A program made the position numbers and the translations under genes. Of a stretch of 64,000 nt of DNA, positions 1 through 7,758 are shown one piece after another (position 1 is the first letter of the stretch; each line of letters begins with the position of its first letter). Origin of the DNA: Mesorhizobium sp. Z1-4 (GTDB lineage: Bacteria; Pseudomonadota; Alphaproteobacteria; Rhizobiales; Rhizobiaceae); contig NZ_RCIO01000003.1 in NCBI RefSeq assembly GCF_004000235.1, forward strand, positions 373-64,372, read 5' to 3'. Under the pieces are notes generated by a model, which searched no databases, was not told the origin of the DNA, and saw only the letters and a program-made list of their open reading frames with translations.

Positions 1-4
1 TTTT

Positions 5-835
5 TCAGGCCGTAAGCAAGGTGCGGGTGAGGGGATGGGCAGGCTCGGCAAGCCCATCGATGACATTGAAATGGTGGCGATCCGGCTCCTCATAGATTGC
101 GGTCGCGGCACCCAGGCCGGTCCAGACATTGGCGAGCAGCGCGTTCTGGCGCAGGAACTCCGCCCGTTCGCCTGCGCCGACCCAGCAAGTGAGGCGCGCG
201 CCGGGGGCAGGGGCAAGCAGCACGGGGCTTTCGGACGCGGCCTCGGCATCGTCCAGCCGCAGCGTTTCGTTCAGCCCTGTATTGAGCAGCGGCCGCAAAT
301 CATGAACGCCCGAGATCGAGACGGTGTGGGCAATACGCGCCTGCACAGGGGCGGGCAGCGGCGATGTGGCGGAGATCATACGGGTGACAAGGTGGCCGCC
401 GGCGGAGTGACCCGTCAGCCGGATCGGCCCCCCGACCATGCCGGCTGCCGTCTCCACTGCCTTGCCGATCTCGTTTGTGATGTCCGAGACACGCACCTGC
501 GGCGTCAGTGTGTAAGTCGGCATCGCGACGGCCCAGCCGGTTTCGACCGAGCCGCGCGCAAGGTGGGACCAGAAGCTTTCATCGAAGCGCATCCAGTAGC
601 CGCCATGCACGAAGACGACGAGGCCTTCCGGTTCGCCCACTGGCATGAACAGATCGAAGCGGTTGCGCTCCCCATCGCCATAGACGAGACCCAGCCTGGC
701 GCGGCTTTTCGATTCCAGCTCGGAACGGTAAGCTTGGGCGGCGGGCGCCCAGATATCGGGGTAGCCTTCGCCGCCGGGTATGTTCGGCATATTGGCGTAA
801 GCTGCATCCCAGTCGGTCACTGAATGGAGGATCAT
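5..835 (-). CDS. Alpha/beta hydrolase, arylformamidase (kynurenine formamidase)-like
   Basis: A 276-residue cytoplasmic alpha/beta-hydrolase with no signal peptide. The oxyanion motif HGGYW is at residues 77-81, the nucleophile elbow GHSAGG puts the catalytic Ser at 144, and a HH pair at 254-255 supplies the likely catalytic His. The HGGYW plus GHSAGG combination is typical of arylformamidase-like esterases, which hydrolyse N-formylkynurenine or similar amides/esters. The real substrate cannot be read from sequence. It diverges from the Liv-type transporter at 1082, so an amide- or amino-acid-derived substrate is plausible but inferred. Its stop lies 5 bases from the window edge. Confidence 0.8.
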   Translation of the reverse strand: MILHSVTDWDAAYANMPNIPGGEGYPDIWAPAAQAYRSELESKSRARLGLVYGDGERNRFDLFMPVGEPEGLVVFVHGGYWMRFDESFWSHLARGSVETGWAVAMPTYTLTPQVRVSDITNEIGKAVETAAGMVGGPIRLTGHSAGGHLVTRMISATSPLPAPVQARIAHTVSISGVHDLRPLLNTGLNETLRLDDAEAASESPVLLAPAPGARLTCWVGAGERAEFLRQNALLANVWTGLGAATAIYEEPDRHHFNVIDGLAEPAHPLTRTLLTA

Positions 836-954
836 CTGCGGGCCCCGATCTTTCGTATGCGTGCGATTGCATAGCGCCCGCCAAGGCGCAGGCCAAGGCG
901 TCCGGGGCGGTTCAACGTCATTTTGGGCACGCAGGAAATTATCGCTTTAAGCAT

Positions 955-972
955 AAAATATCTGGATATTTT
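955..972. promoter_or_regulatory. Perfect AT-rich palindrome in the hydrolase/liv intergenic region
   Basis: AAAATATC-TG-GATATTTT: two 8-base arms around a 2-base centre, with no mismatch, in an AT-rich patch of an otherwise GC-rich genome. It sits about 110 bases upstream of the binding-protein start and 120 bases from the divergent hydrolase start, where a shared operator would be expected. No regulator gene is adjacent, so the binding protein is unknown. The rest of 836-1081 shows no other clear element. Confidence 0.45.
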
Positions 973-1081
973 TGCGGAACTGTGGAAGCTACGCAACGAG
1001 CCCGCAATAATCTACAAACAATGGGCGCACGCATCGCGTTCGCGAAGATGCGTATCGAGTGGCAAATGGGAGCAGCAACAA

Positions 1082-2221
1082 ATGAAGAAGATTCTGGCAG
1101 CAACAGTGCTCGGACTTTCGCTAGGCCTTTCGGCCCAGGCGTTCGCCGAACCGGTCAAGGTCGGCATGATCACGACGCTTTCGGGCGGCGGCGCCGGACT
1201 TGGCATCGACGTGCGCGACGGTTTCATGCTGGCTGTGAAGAACGCGGGCGCCAGCGACCTGGAGGTCGTGATCGAGGATGATGCGCAGAAGCCTGAAATC
1301 GCGGTTCAGCTCGCCGACAAGATGATCCAGAGCGACAAGGTCGACATTCTGACCGGCATCATCTGGTCGAACCTCGCCATGGCCGTGGTTCCGAGCGTGA
1401 CGGCGCAGGGCAAATTCTACCTGTCGCCCAATGCCGGCCCGTCGCCGCTGGCCGGTGCGCAGTGCCATGAAAACTATTTCAACGTCGCCTGGCAGAACGA
1501 CAATCTGCATGAGGCGATGGGCGCATATGCGAATGATGCCGGCTACAAGAAGACCTTCATCATGGCGCCGAATTACCCGGCGGGCACGGACGCTCTCGCC
1601 GGCTTCAAGCGGTTCTTCACGGGCGAACTGGCGGGTGAAGTATACACCCAGCTCGGCCAGACCGACTACGCAGCCGAAATCGCGCAGATCCGCGCTTCGG
1701 GTGCCGACTCCATGTTCTTCTTCCTGCCCGGCGGCATGGGCATCGCCTTCATGAAGCAATATGCGCAGTCGGATGTCGGCATCCCGGCCATGGGACCGGC
1801 CTTCTCGTTCAGCCAGGACATTCTCGGCGCCGTCGGCGAAGCGGCACTTGGCGTGAAGAACTCCTCGCAGTGGAACAAGGACATCGACAACGAAGCCAAC
1901 AAGAAGTTCGTCGAGACGTTCCAGGCCGAATATGGCCGTCTGCCTTCGCTTTATGCGAGCCAGGGCTACGACACGGCCAACCTGATCATCTCCGCCATGG
2001 GCAAGGCCTCGGTGAGCGATGCCGACGCCTTCCGCGCAGCTCTCAAGGCTGCCGAGTTCGCGTCCGTTCGCGGCGACTTCAAGTTTGGCAACAACAACCA
2101 CCCGATCCAGGACATTTATGTCCGCGAGGTGGTGAAGGAAGGCGACGTGATCACCAACAAGATCGTCGCCACCGCCTTCGAGGACCATCAGGACGCCTAC
2201 GCTGCCCAGTGCGGCATGTAA
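1082..2221 (+). CDS. Branched-chain amino acid-type ABC transporter, periplasmic binding protein
   Basis: A 379-residue periplasmic solute-binding protein of the Leu/Ile/Val (Peripla_BP_6) family. The ATG at 1082 is chosen because GGGAG at 1068-1072 is a good ribosome site and it opens a textbook Sec signal peptide (KK, hydrophobic stretch, cleavage after AQAFA near residue 22). An upstream in-frame start at 923 would bury the signal. The mature protein opens EPVKVGMITTLSGGGAG, the usual ligand-lobe start. It is the first gene of a five-gene importer. LivK-like proteins of this clade bind branched-chain amino acids, amides or aromatic acids; the ligand is not determinable here. Confidence 0.88.
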   Translation: MKKILAATVLGLSLGLSAQAFAEPVKVGMITTLSGGGAGLGIDVRDGFMLAVKNAGASDLEVVIEDDAQKPEIAVQLADKMIQSDKVDILTGIIWSNLAMAVVPSVTAQGKFYLSPNAGPSPLAGAQCHENYFNVAWQNDNLHEAMGAYANDAGYKKTFIMAPNYPAGTDALAGFKRFFTGELAGEVYTQLGQTDYAAEIAQIRASGADSMFFFLPGGMGIAFMKQYAQSDVGIPAMGPAFSFSQDILGAVGEAALGVKNSSQWNKDIDNEANKKFVETFQAEYGRLPSLYASQGYDTANLIISAMGKASVSDADAFRAALKAAEFASVRGDFKFGNNNHPIQDIYVREVVKEGDVITNKIVATAFEDHQDAYAAQCGM

Positions 2222-2245
2222 GCCGGCTGGCGCTACCTGAAACCG

Positions 2246-2276
2246 ATCTGCGGGCGCGCAAGCAGCGTCCGCAGAT
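2246..2276 (+). terminator. Intercistronic hairpin after the binding-protein gene
   Basis: ATCTGCGG (2246-2253) pairs with CCGCAGAT (2269-2276), with partial inner pairing. No U tract follows, so this looks more like an mRNA-stabilising or attenuating hairpin that favours high binding-protein expression than a full terminator. It is the main visible structure in the 157-base gap before the permease gene. Confidence 0.4.
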
Positions 2277-2378
2277 GTCCTCCGAACCAATCGCCAGGAC
2301 CGGCTGCGTGCCGGTCGTGACCGGAGCGCGGGCGAATGTCGCCGCTCCGAATGCGATCATCCAGAAAGCGGGCGAGGC

Positions 2379-3299
2379 GTGACGCTGGCACTTTTCCTGG
2401 AGCAATTGCTGAACGGCCTGCAATTCGGCGTCATGCTGTTTCTCATGGCGGCGGGGCTGACGCTGATTTTCGGCGTGATGGGGCTGATCAATCTGGCGCA
2501 CGGGTCGCTCTACATGGTCGGCGCGTTTGCCTGTGCGGTCGTCGCGGCCTGGACCGGTTCGTTCTGGCTCGGCCTTGTTGCCAGCATGGCAGCCGCGGCA
2601 GCTGCGGGGGCGATCATCGAACTTGCCGTTATCCGCCGGCTTTATGCGCGTGATCACCTCGATCAGGTGCTGGCGACGTTCGCGCTGATACTTATCATGT
2701 CTGAAGGTACACGCTGGCTGTTCGGCTCGGTGCCGCTTTATCTCGACATTCCGCCGCTGCTGCAGGGCACCGTGCCGCTGCCCGGCGGTTCGCGTTACCA
2801 GCTTTACCGGCTGGCGATCATCGGCGTCGGCGTAGCAGTTGCGGTGGGGCTTTACCTGCTGATCTCGAAGACGAGGCTCGGCATGCGCATCCGGGCCGGC
2901 GAAAACGACCGCGAGATGATCGCGGCACTCGGCGTCGATGTCGCGACGCTCTACACGCTGGTCTTCGCGCTCGGGGCAGCACTTGCCGGGCTCGCCGGAG
3001 CGATGGTCGGTGCAATCCAGTCGGTGCAGGTCGGCATGGGCGAGCCGGTGCTGATCCTCGCCTTCGTGGTCATCGTGATCGGCGGTATCGGCTCGATCCG
3101 CGGCGCTCTGATCGGCGCGGTGTTGGTCGGGGTTACCGATACGATGGGGCGCTTTCTGCTGCCGCAGATGCTGACGCTGTTTCTGCCGCCCTCGCAGGCA
3201 GCACTTATCGGCGGCGCGGTTGCCTCGATGCTGATCTACCTTCTGATGGCGGTGGTGCTGGCGGTGCGGCCACGCGGCCTTTTCCCGGCGCAGGCGTGA
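2379..3299 (+). CDS. livH: Branched-chain amino acid ABC transporter permease, LivH type
   Basis: A 306-residue inner-membrane permease with about eight hydrophobic segments. The GTG at 2379 gives MTLALFLEQLLNGLQFGVML, and the LivH hallmark GLINLAHGSLYMVGA follows near residue 40. The C-terminal half carries the EAA-like GAIIG/IRGALIGA region that contacts the ATPases. It overlaps the next gene by 4 bases (GTGA), indicating translational coupling. It forms the heterodimeric pore with the LivM-type protein. Confidence 0.9.
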   Translation: MTLALFLEQLLNGLQFGVMLFLMAAGLTLIFGVMGLINLAHGSLYMVGAFACAVVAAWTGSFWLGLVASMAAAAAAGAIIELAVIRRLYARDHLDQVLATFALILIMSEGTRWLFGSVPLYLDIPPLLQGTVPLPGGSRYQLYRLAIIGVGVAVAVGLYLLISKTRLGMRIRAGENDREMIAALGVDVATLYTLVFALGAALAGLAGAMVGAIQSVQVGMGEPVLILAFVVIVIGGIGSIRGALIGAVLVGVTDTMGRFLLPQMLTLFLPPSQAALIGGAVASMLIYLLMAVVLAVRPRGLFPAQA

Positions 3300-4276
3300 C
3301 GATGATGACCCGCGAAACGGCCTTCAACATCGTAATTGCGCTGCTTTTGCTCGCCGCGCCCATTGCCGCGAACTATGCCGGCGAGACCTTCTATGTGACG
3401 CTGGCGACGCGCATCGCGATCCTCTCGCTCGCTGCTGTCGGGCTCAACATCGCGCTCGGGCTTGGCGGCCTCGTCTCGTTCGGCCATGCAGCCTTTTTCG
3501 GCGTTGGCGGCTATGCGGCGGGCATATTGGCCAGCCACGCATTTGCCGGCACGCCGCTGATCTTCGGCCTGCCCGGAACACAGCAGATGCCGGTCATCTG
3601 GATCGTCGCGGTTCTGTTCGGCGGCTTCGCGGCGTTTCTGATCGGGCTGATCACGCTGCGCACGGCGGGTGTCTATTTCATCATGATCACGCTGGCCTTC
3701 GCCCAGATGATTTTCTACTTCGCCATCTCGTGGCCGGCCTATGGCGGCGAAGACGGACTGCCGATCTACGTGCGCAACCAGTTTCCGGGCCTCAATACAC
3801 TCAATCCGCTGTCCTACTTCCTTTTGTGTTATGCGCTTCTGGGACTGGCGCTGCTGCTGTTCAGGCTGCTCGCGGACTCGCGCTTCGGTGCAGCGTTGCA
3901 GGCGACGCGGCAGAACGATGTGCGTGTCGCCTCGGTGGGCATTCCACCCTACCGGGTCCGGCTGATCGCATTCACCATTTCAGGCATGTTCACCGCGCTC
4001 GCAGGGGCGCTGTTTGCCGACCTCAACCGGTTTGTCAGCCCGTCGATGCTGTCCTGGCAGATGTCGGGCGAGCTGATCGTGCTGATCATTCTGGGCGGTG
4101 TCGGGCGGCTGTTTGGGCCGGTGGTGGGGGCAGCACTCTACGTGCTTCTGGAGTTTTGGCTGGGCGGCATCACCGAGCGCTGGCAGTTCTTCCTGGGGCT
4201 GATCCTGCTCGGAGTGGTGCTGTTTGCGCGCGGCGGCGTGATCGGGCTTGTGGCGGGGAGGGCGCGGCATGGCTGA
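3296..4276 (+). CDS. livM: Branched-chain amino acid ABC transporter permease, LivM type
   Basis: A 326-residue permease of the LivM family with roughly ten membrane segments. The LivM signature GLGGLVSFGHAAFFGVGGYA lies near residue 55. GTG start at 3296 overlaps the livH stop. Family knowledge: LivM pairs with LivH in the inner membrane. Its 3' end overlaps the following ATPase start by 8 bases, so the whole transporter is one transcript. Confidence 0.9.
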   Translation: MTMMTRETAFNIVIALLLLAAPIAANYAGETFYVTLATRIAILSLAAVGLNIALGLGGLVSFGHAAFFGVGGYAAGILASHAFAGTPLIFGLPGTQQMPVIWIVAVLFGGFAAFLIGLITLRTAGVYFIMITLAFAQMIFYFAISWPAYGGEDGLPIYVRNQFPGLNTLNPLSYFLLCYALLGLALLLFRLLADSRFGAALQATRQNDVRVASVGIPPYRVRLIAFTISGMFTALAGALFADLNRFVSPSMLSWQMSGELIVLIILGGVGRLFGPVVGAALYVLLEFWLGGITERWQFFLGLILLGVVLFARGGVIGLVAGRARHG

Positions 4277-5018
4277 GGCGATCCTTGCCATCGACGAGCT
4301 GGTGAAGAATTTCGGCGCGCTGCGGGCGACCGACCATGTCACCCTCGACCTCAAGCCTGGCGAGATCCATGCTCTGATCGGGCCGAACGGCGCCGGCAAG
4401 ACGACCCTGATCAGCCAGATCGCCGGTACGATCAGGCCCGACAGGGGGCGTATCAGCTTCGACGGCCGCGACGTCGGCGCGCTTAGCGTGGCACAGCGGG
4501 CGCGGCTCGGGCTCGGGCGAACGTTTCAGGTTTCGTCGCTGGCGCTCGAATTCTCCGCGCTCAGAAACGTCATGCTCGCGGTGCAGGCAGTTTCCGGGTC
4601 GAGCTTTCGCTTCTTCCGGCCTGTGATGCGCGACCGCTCGCTGATCGAGCCGGCGATGGCGGCGCTTGAACGCGCGGGGCTTGCCGAGCGCGCCAACGTG
4701 ACAGTGGCCGAGCTGTCGCATGGCGAAAGACGGCAAGTGGAAATCGCCATTGCGCTGGCAATGAAATCCAAGGCGTTTCTGCTGGATGAGCCGATGGCCG
4801 GCATGGGGCCTGAAGGATCCAGCCGCCTGACCGGGTTTCTCGACGGGCTGCGCGAGGAAGCGCCGATCCTGCTTGTCGAGCACGACATGAACGCCGTCTT
4901 CGCATTGGCCGACCGTATTTCGGTGCTGGTCTACGGCCGGGTGATCGCCACCGGCACGGTGGACGAAATCCGCTCCGATCCGGAAGTGCGCAGGGCCTAT
5001 CTGGGAGACGAGGCGTGA
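4269..5018 (+). CDS. livG: Branched-chain amino acid ABC transporter ATP-binding protein, LivG type
   Basis: A 249-residue cytoplasmic ATPase. Walker A is GPNGAGKTT, the signature is a variant LSHGERRQVEIA (H instead of the usual second G), Walker B ends in AFLLDEPMAGMG, and the switch His is in LLVEHDM. The ATG at 4269 is preferred over an in-frame GTG at 4248 because GGGGAGG lies 7 bases upstream and the protein then starts in the usual place. The long spacer between Walker A and the signature is typical of LivG. Confidence 0.9.
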   Translation: MAEAILAIDELVKNFGALRATDHVTLDLKPGEIHALIGPNGAGKTTLISQIAGTIRPDRGRISFDGRDVGALSVAQRARLGLGRTFQVSSLALEFSALRNVMLAVQAVSGSSFRFFRPVMRDRSLIEPAMAALERAGLAERANVTVAELSHGERRQVEIAIALAMKSKAFLLDEPMAGMGPEGSSRLTGFLDGLREEAPILLVEHDMNAVFALADRISVLVYGRVIATGTVDEIRSDPEVRRAYLGDEA

Positions 5019-5701
5019 CGCTGCTCAAACTCGAAAGGATCGAGGCCGGCTATGGCCAGAGCCAGGCGCTGTTCGGCGTCGACCTCGAAGTCGCCGAGGG
5101 CGAGGTTGTGGCGCTGATGGGCCGCAACGGCATGGGTAAGACCACCACGATACGCGCCATCTGCAACCTGACGCCGCCGTTTGGCGGGAAAGTGCATTTC
5201 GCGGGTAGAGCGCTAAAGGGTATGGCGCCGCACCGTGTGGCGAAGCTCGGCATAGGTCTTGTGCCGGAAGGGCGCCGCTGCTTTGCGGCGCTCACGGTGG
5301 AGGAAAACCTCGTTGCCACCGCCCGCCCGGGCAAATGGGATTTCAGAACCGTCACGCAGCTCTTCCCGCGGCTTGCGGAGCGCCGCAGCCAGATGGCGAA
5401 CACGCTGTCGGGCGGCGAGCAGCAGATGCTGGCGGTCGGGCGGGCGCTGATGACCAACCCGAAGCTGCTGATCCTCGATGAGGCGACCGAGGGTCTGGCG
5501 CCGGTGATCCGCAACGACATCTGGGCGTCGATCCGCAAGCTGAAAGCGGAGGGCGAAGCGATCCTGATCGTCGACAAGACGCTGCCGGAACTGCTGCCGG
5601 TTGCCGACCGCTGCACGGTGCTGGAAAACGGGCTGACGGTGTGGGCCGGAAAGCCCGGCGACCTGACCGGCGAACTGCAGGACCGCTATCTCGGCGTCTG
5701 A
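5015..5701 (+). CDS. livF: Branched-chain amino acid ABC transporter ATP-binding protein, LivF type
   Basis: A 228-residue ATPase with Walker A GRNGMGKTT, signature LSGGEQQMLAVGRAL and Walker B LLILDEATEGLAP, the LivF pattern. GTG start overlaps the livG stop by 4 bases. One oddity: the switch region reads LIVDKTLPELL where most LivF proteins have an invariant His (VEQN/VEH-like), so the usual H-loop residue seems replaced; this is worth checking against homologues. It ends 9 bases from the convergent arsC stop. Confidence 0.88.
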   Translation: MTLLKLERIEAGYGQSQALFGVDLEVAEGEVVALMGRNGMGKTTTIRAICNLTPPFGGKVHFAGRALKGMAPHRVAKLGIGLVPEGRRCFAALTVEENLVATARPGKWDFRTVTQLFPRLAERRSQMANTLSGGEQQMLAVGRALMTNPKLLILDEATEGLAPVIRNDIWASIRKLKAEGEAILIVDKTLPELLPVADRCTVLENGLTVWAGKPGDLTGELQDRYLGV

Positions 5702-5710
5702 CGCACTGGC

Positions 5711-6121
5711 CTAACCGGCCTTCGGTGCGACCACCTCGCCGTCTTCCTTGGTGAAAGAGCCGATATCCGCATCGGGCAGTATGTCGAGAACTGCTTCGGA
5801 CGGCCGGCAGAGCTTGGCGCCGAGCGGCGATACCACTACGGGCCGGTTCATCAGGATCGGATGTTCGACCATGAAGTCGATCAGCTCGTCGTCGCTCCAT
5901 TTGGGATCATCGAGGCCGAGTTCGTCATAGGGCGTACCCTTGCGGCGCAGCAGATCGCGCGGCGCGATACCCATCGCCGCGATCAGCTCGACCAGCTTTT
6001 CGCGTGACGGCGGGGTCTTCAGATATTCGATGATCTCGGGTTCTTCGCCAGACTGGCGGATCATCGCCAGCGTGTTGCGCGACGTGCCGCATTTCGGATT
6101 GTGGTAGATCGTGACGGTCAT
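5711..6121 (-). CDS. arsC: Arsenate reductase, glutaredoxin-dependent ArsC family
   Basis: A 136-residue thioredoxin-fold reductase. The catalytic Cys11 sits in IYHNPKCGTSR, and the family block MVEHPILMNRPVVV follows near residue 84. Family function: glutathione/glutaredoxin-coupled reduction of As(V) to As(III) in the cytoplasm. Its ATG overlaps the aqpS stop by 4 bases. It is the last gene of an operon that already contains a second, unrelated arsenate reductase. Some members of this family act on other substrates, but the operon context favours arsenate. Confidence 0.88.
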   Translation of the reverse strand: MTVTIYHNPKCGTSRNTLAMIRQSGEEPEIIEYLKTPPSREKLVELIAAMGIAPRDLLRRKGTPYDELGLDDPKWSDDELIDFMVEHPILMNRPVVVSPLGAKLCRPSEAVLDILPDADIGSFTKEDGEVVAPKAG

Positions 6122-6807
6122 TCGGCTGCCTCCGCCTGCGGTTTGGCATAGAGCCCGCCAAACATCCAGCCGGCAAGCAGGGCGGCGAGCACAGCGCCGG
6201 CAAGTTCGGCGACGATGAAGCCCGGCACATCGACCGGGCGGATACCGGAAAAGGTGTCGGTGAAGGCGCGCGCGATGGCCACCGCGGGATTGGCGAAGGA
6301 GGTGGAGGCGGTGAACCAGTACGCCGCGGTGATGTACAAACCGACCAGCCAGGGTACCGAGTCGGCCCGGAAGCGAATGCCGGCGAAGATCGTGAAGACG
6401 AGGCCGAAGGCGGCGACGATTTCGGCAAACCACTGGGCCGTGCCGGTGCGCGCCGTCATGGAGGCCTGCAGCAGCGGCAGCTCGAACATGGCGTGCGCGA
6501 CGATTGCGCCGAGAATTCCGCCCGCGACCTGCGCAACGACATAGGCGAGGGCGGCAACCGGCTCGATCTCCCGGCGCATCAGGAATGCCGCCGTAACCGC
6601 CGGGTTGAAATGCGCGCCCGACACCGGCCCCAGAATGGTGATCAGCACGACCAGGATCGCGCCGGTGGGGATGGTGTTGCCAAGCAATGCAAGGGCGACA
6701 TCGTCGGTGAGCCTGTCGGCCATGATGCCGGAGCCGACGACGGTGCAGACGAGCAGCAGCGTGCCCAGCGCCTCGGCAGCGAGGCGGCGCGAAATGTCGA
6801 ATTGCAT
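6118..6807 (-). CDS. aqpS: MIP/aquaglyceroporin, AqpS-type arsenite channel
   Basis: A 229-residue channel with six membrane segments and both aquaporin NPA boxes: HFNPAV (NPA at 68-70) and FANPAV (173-175). The ATG at 6807 is the first that leads directly into the channel fold; the longer frame upstream only reads the neighbour out of frame. In Sinorhizobium an AqpS channel inside the ars operon replaces the ArsB/Acr3 pump and lets As(III) made from arsenate leave down its gradient. No ArsB or Acr3 gene is visible here, so the same arrangement is inferred. Confidence 0.87.
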   Translation of the reverse strand: MQFDISRRLAAEALGTLLLVCTVVGSGIMADRLTDDVALALLGNTIPTGAILVVLITILGPVSGAHFNPAVTAAFLMRREIEPVAALAYVVAQVAGGILGAIVAHAMFELPLLQASMTARTGTAQWFAEIVAAFGLVFTIFAGIRFRADSVPWLVGLYITAAYWFTASTSFANPAVAIARAFTDTFSGIRPVDVPGFIVAELAGAVLAALLAGWMFGGLYAKPQAEAAE

Positions 6808-6808
6808 G

Positions 6809-7318
6809 TCAGCCGGCCTCTTGGCGTTCGCTGCCGATTTCGTCGAGCCGCTTTTGCAGCGCCAGCCGGTCGAGCGAAGCGAGCGGCAGCGAGGTGAAGA
6901 TCGAAATGCGGTTGTTGAGCATGCGGTAGGCATCGGAAAAGGCAAAGCGCTTTTCGGCTTCGCTGCCTTCCGCCGCCGCGGGATCAGGCACGCCCCAATG
7001 CGCGGTCAGCGGCTGGCCGGGCCATACCGGGCAGGCCTCCTGAGCGGCGTTGTCGCAAACGGTGAAAACGAAATCCAGCTCGGGCGCGCCGGGTTCGGCG
7101 AATTCCAGCCAATCCTTGGAGCGCGCGAAGGCGATGTCGTGGTTGAGGCTTTTCAGCAGATCCAGCGTGTAGGGGTGCACCTCGCCCTTGGGCTGGGAAC
7201 CCGCCGAATAACCCTTGAAACGGCTCATGCCGACGCGGTTGATGATCGCTTCGGCGATGATGGAGCGGGCCGAATTTCCGGTGCACAGGAAAAGCACGTT
7301 ATAGGTCTGATCGCTCAT
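6809..7318 (-). CDS. arsC: Arsenate reductase, thioredoxin-coupled (low-molecular-weight phosphatase fold)
   Basis: A 169-residue protein of the LMW protein-tyrosine-phosphatase fold. The P-loop LCTGNSARS gives Cys12 and Arg18 (C-x5-R). A second Cys pair, C88 and C96 in the VCDNAAQEAC segment, matches the resolving cysteines of thioredoxin-coupled ArsC, which distinguishes it from true LMW phosphatases. It reduces As(V) in the cytoplasm. It lies 21 bases after arsR and 1 base before aqpS. The extra C-terminal 35 residues are charged and unassigned. Confidence 0.85.
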   Translation of the reverse strand: MSDQTYNVLFLCTGNSARSIIAEAIINRVGMSRFKGYSAGSQPKGEVHPYTLDLLKSLNHDIAFARSKDWLEFAEPGAPELDFVFTVCDNAAQEACPVWPGQPLTAHWGVPDPAAAEGSEAEKRFAFSDAYRMLNNRISIFTSLPLASLDRLALQKRLDEIGSERQEAG

Positions 7319-7339
7319 GGCATGTCTCCTCCGTGAGAC

Positions 7340-7672
7340 CTAGCAGTCGCAGGCAATCGCATTGATGACAGGCCGGCACAGCTCCGGCCGGCCGTTGCAG
7401 CAGTCTTCCATCAGGTAGGCGAGCAGATCGCGGAAGCCGGTCATGTCGGCGACGTAGCGGATGGTACGCCCGTCGCGCTTGGCGCGGATCAGCCCAGCGT
7501 GGTCAAGCACTTTGAGGTGCGCTGAGGTGGTGTTCTGCACCGTGCCCAGCTGACGGGCGATTTCGCCAGCCGGCAGGCCTTCGGCGCCACTGCGAACAAG
7601 AAGACGGAACACGTCGAGCCGGGTTTTCTGGCCGAGAGCGGCAAGCGCGGCGAGGGATGAACTCTTATCCAT
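7340..7672 (-). CDS. arsR: ArsR family metalloregulatory repressor
   Basis: A 110-residue winged-helix repressor; the recognition helix lies around VQNTTSAHLKVLDHAGL (residues 45-61). The As(III) site is not the E. coli type in the DNA-binding helix. Instead the C terminus has C91, C92 and C99 (CCNGRPELC) plus C108 and C110, resembling the C-terminal Cys cluster of Acidithiobacillus ferrooxidans ArsR. Binding of As(III) should release the operator at 7681-7702, immediately upstream of its own start, giving autoregulation of the four-gene ars operon. Confidence 0.9.
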   Translation of the reverse strand: MDKSSSLAALAALGQKTRLDVFRLLVRSGAEGLPAGEIARQLGTVQNTTSAHLKVLDHAGLIRAKRDGRTIRYVADMTGFRDLLAYLMEDCCNGRPELCRPVINAIACDC

Positions 7673-7680
7673 ATATCCAA

Positions 7681-7702
7681 GTTTCTCGATATTTTGAGAA
7701 AC
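7681..7702 (-). promoter_or_regulatory. Predicted ArsR operator
   Basis: GTTTCTC (7681-7687), 8-base spacer, GAGAAAC (7696-7702): a perfect 7-base inverted repeat starting 9 bases upstream of the arsR ATG. It overlaps the edge of the predicted -10 box, so bound ArsR would block both polymerase and early transcription. Confidence 0.7.
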
Positions 7703-7730
7703 GGATAATCCCGCGCGTGGGCGGGGTCAA
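7702..7730 (-). promoter_or_regulatory. Predicted ars operon promoter
   Basis: On the minus strand, TTGACC (7725-7730) as -35 and TATCCG (7702-7707) as a weak -10 are separated by 17 bases. The -10 shares one base with the ArsR palindrome. Confidence 0.5.
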
Positions 7731-7758
7731 GCCTCGATCAGTAGCTCGACCCGTGTTT

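Noticed and set aside
6122-6433. N-terminal extension of the glutaredoxin-type arsC
   Set aside because: The extension reads aqpS out of frame; the ATG at 6121 starts the standard ArsC N terminus and overlaps the aqpS stop.
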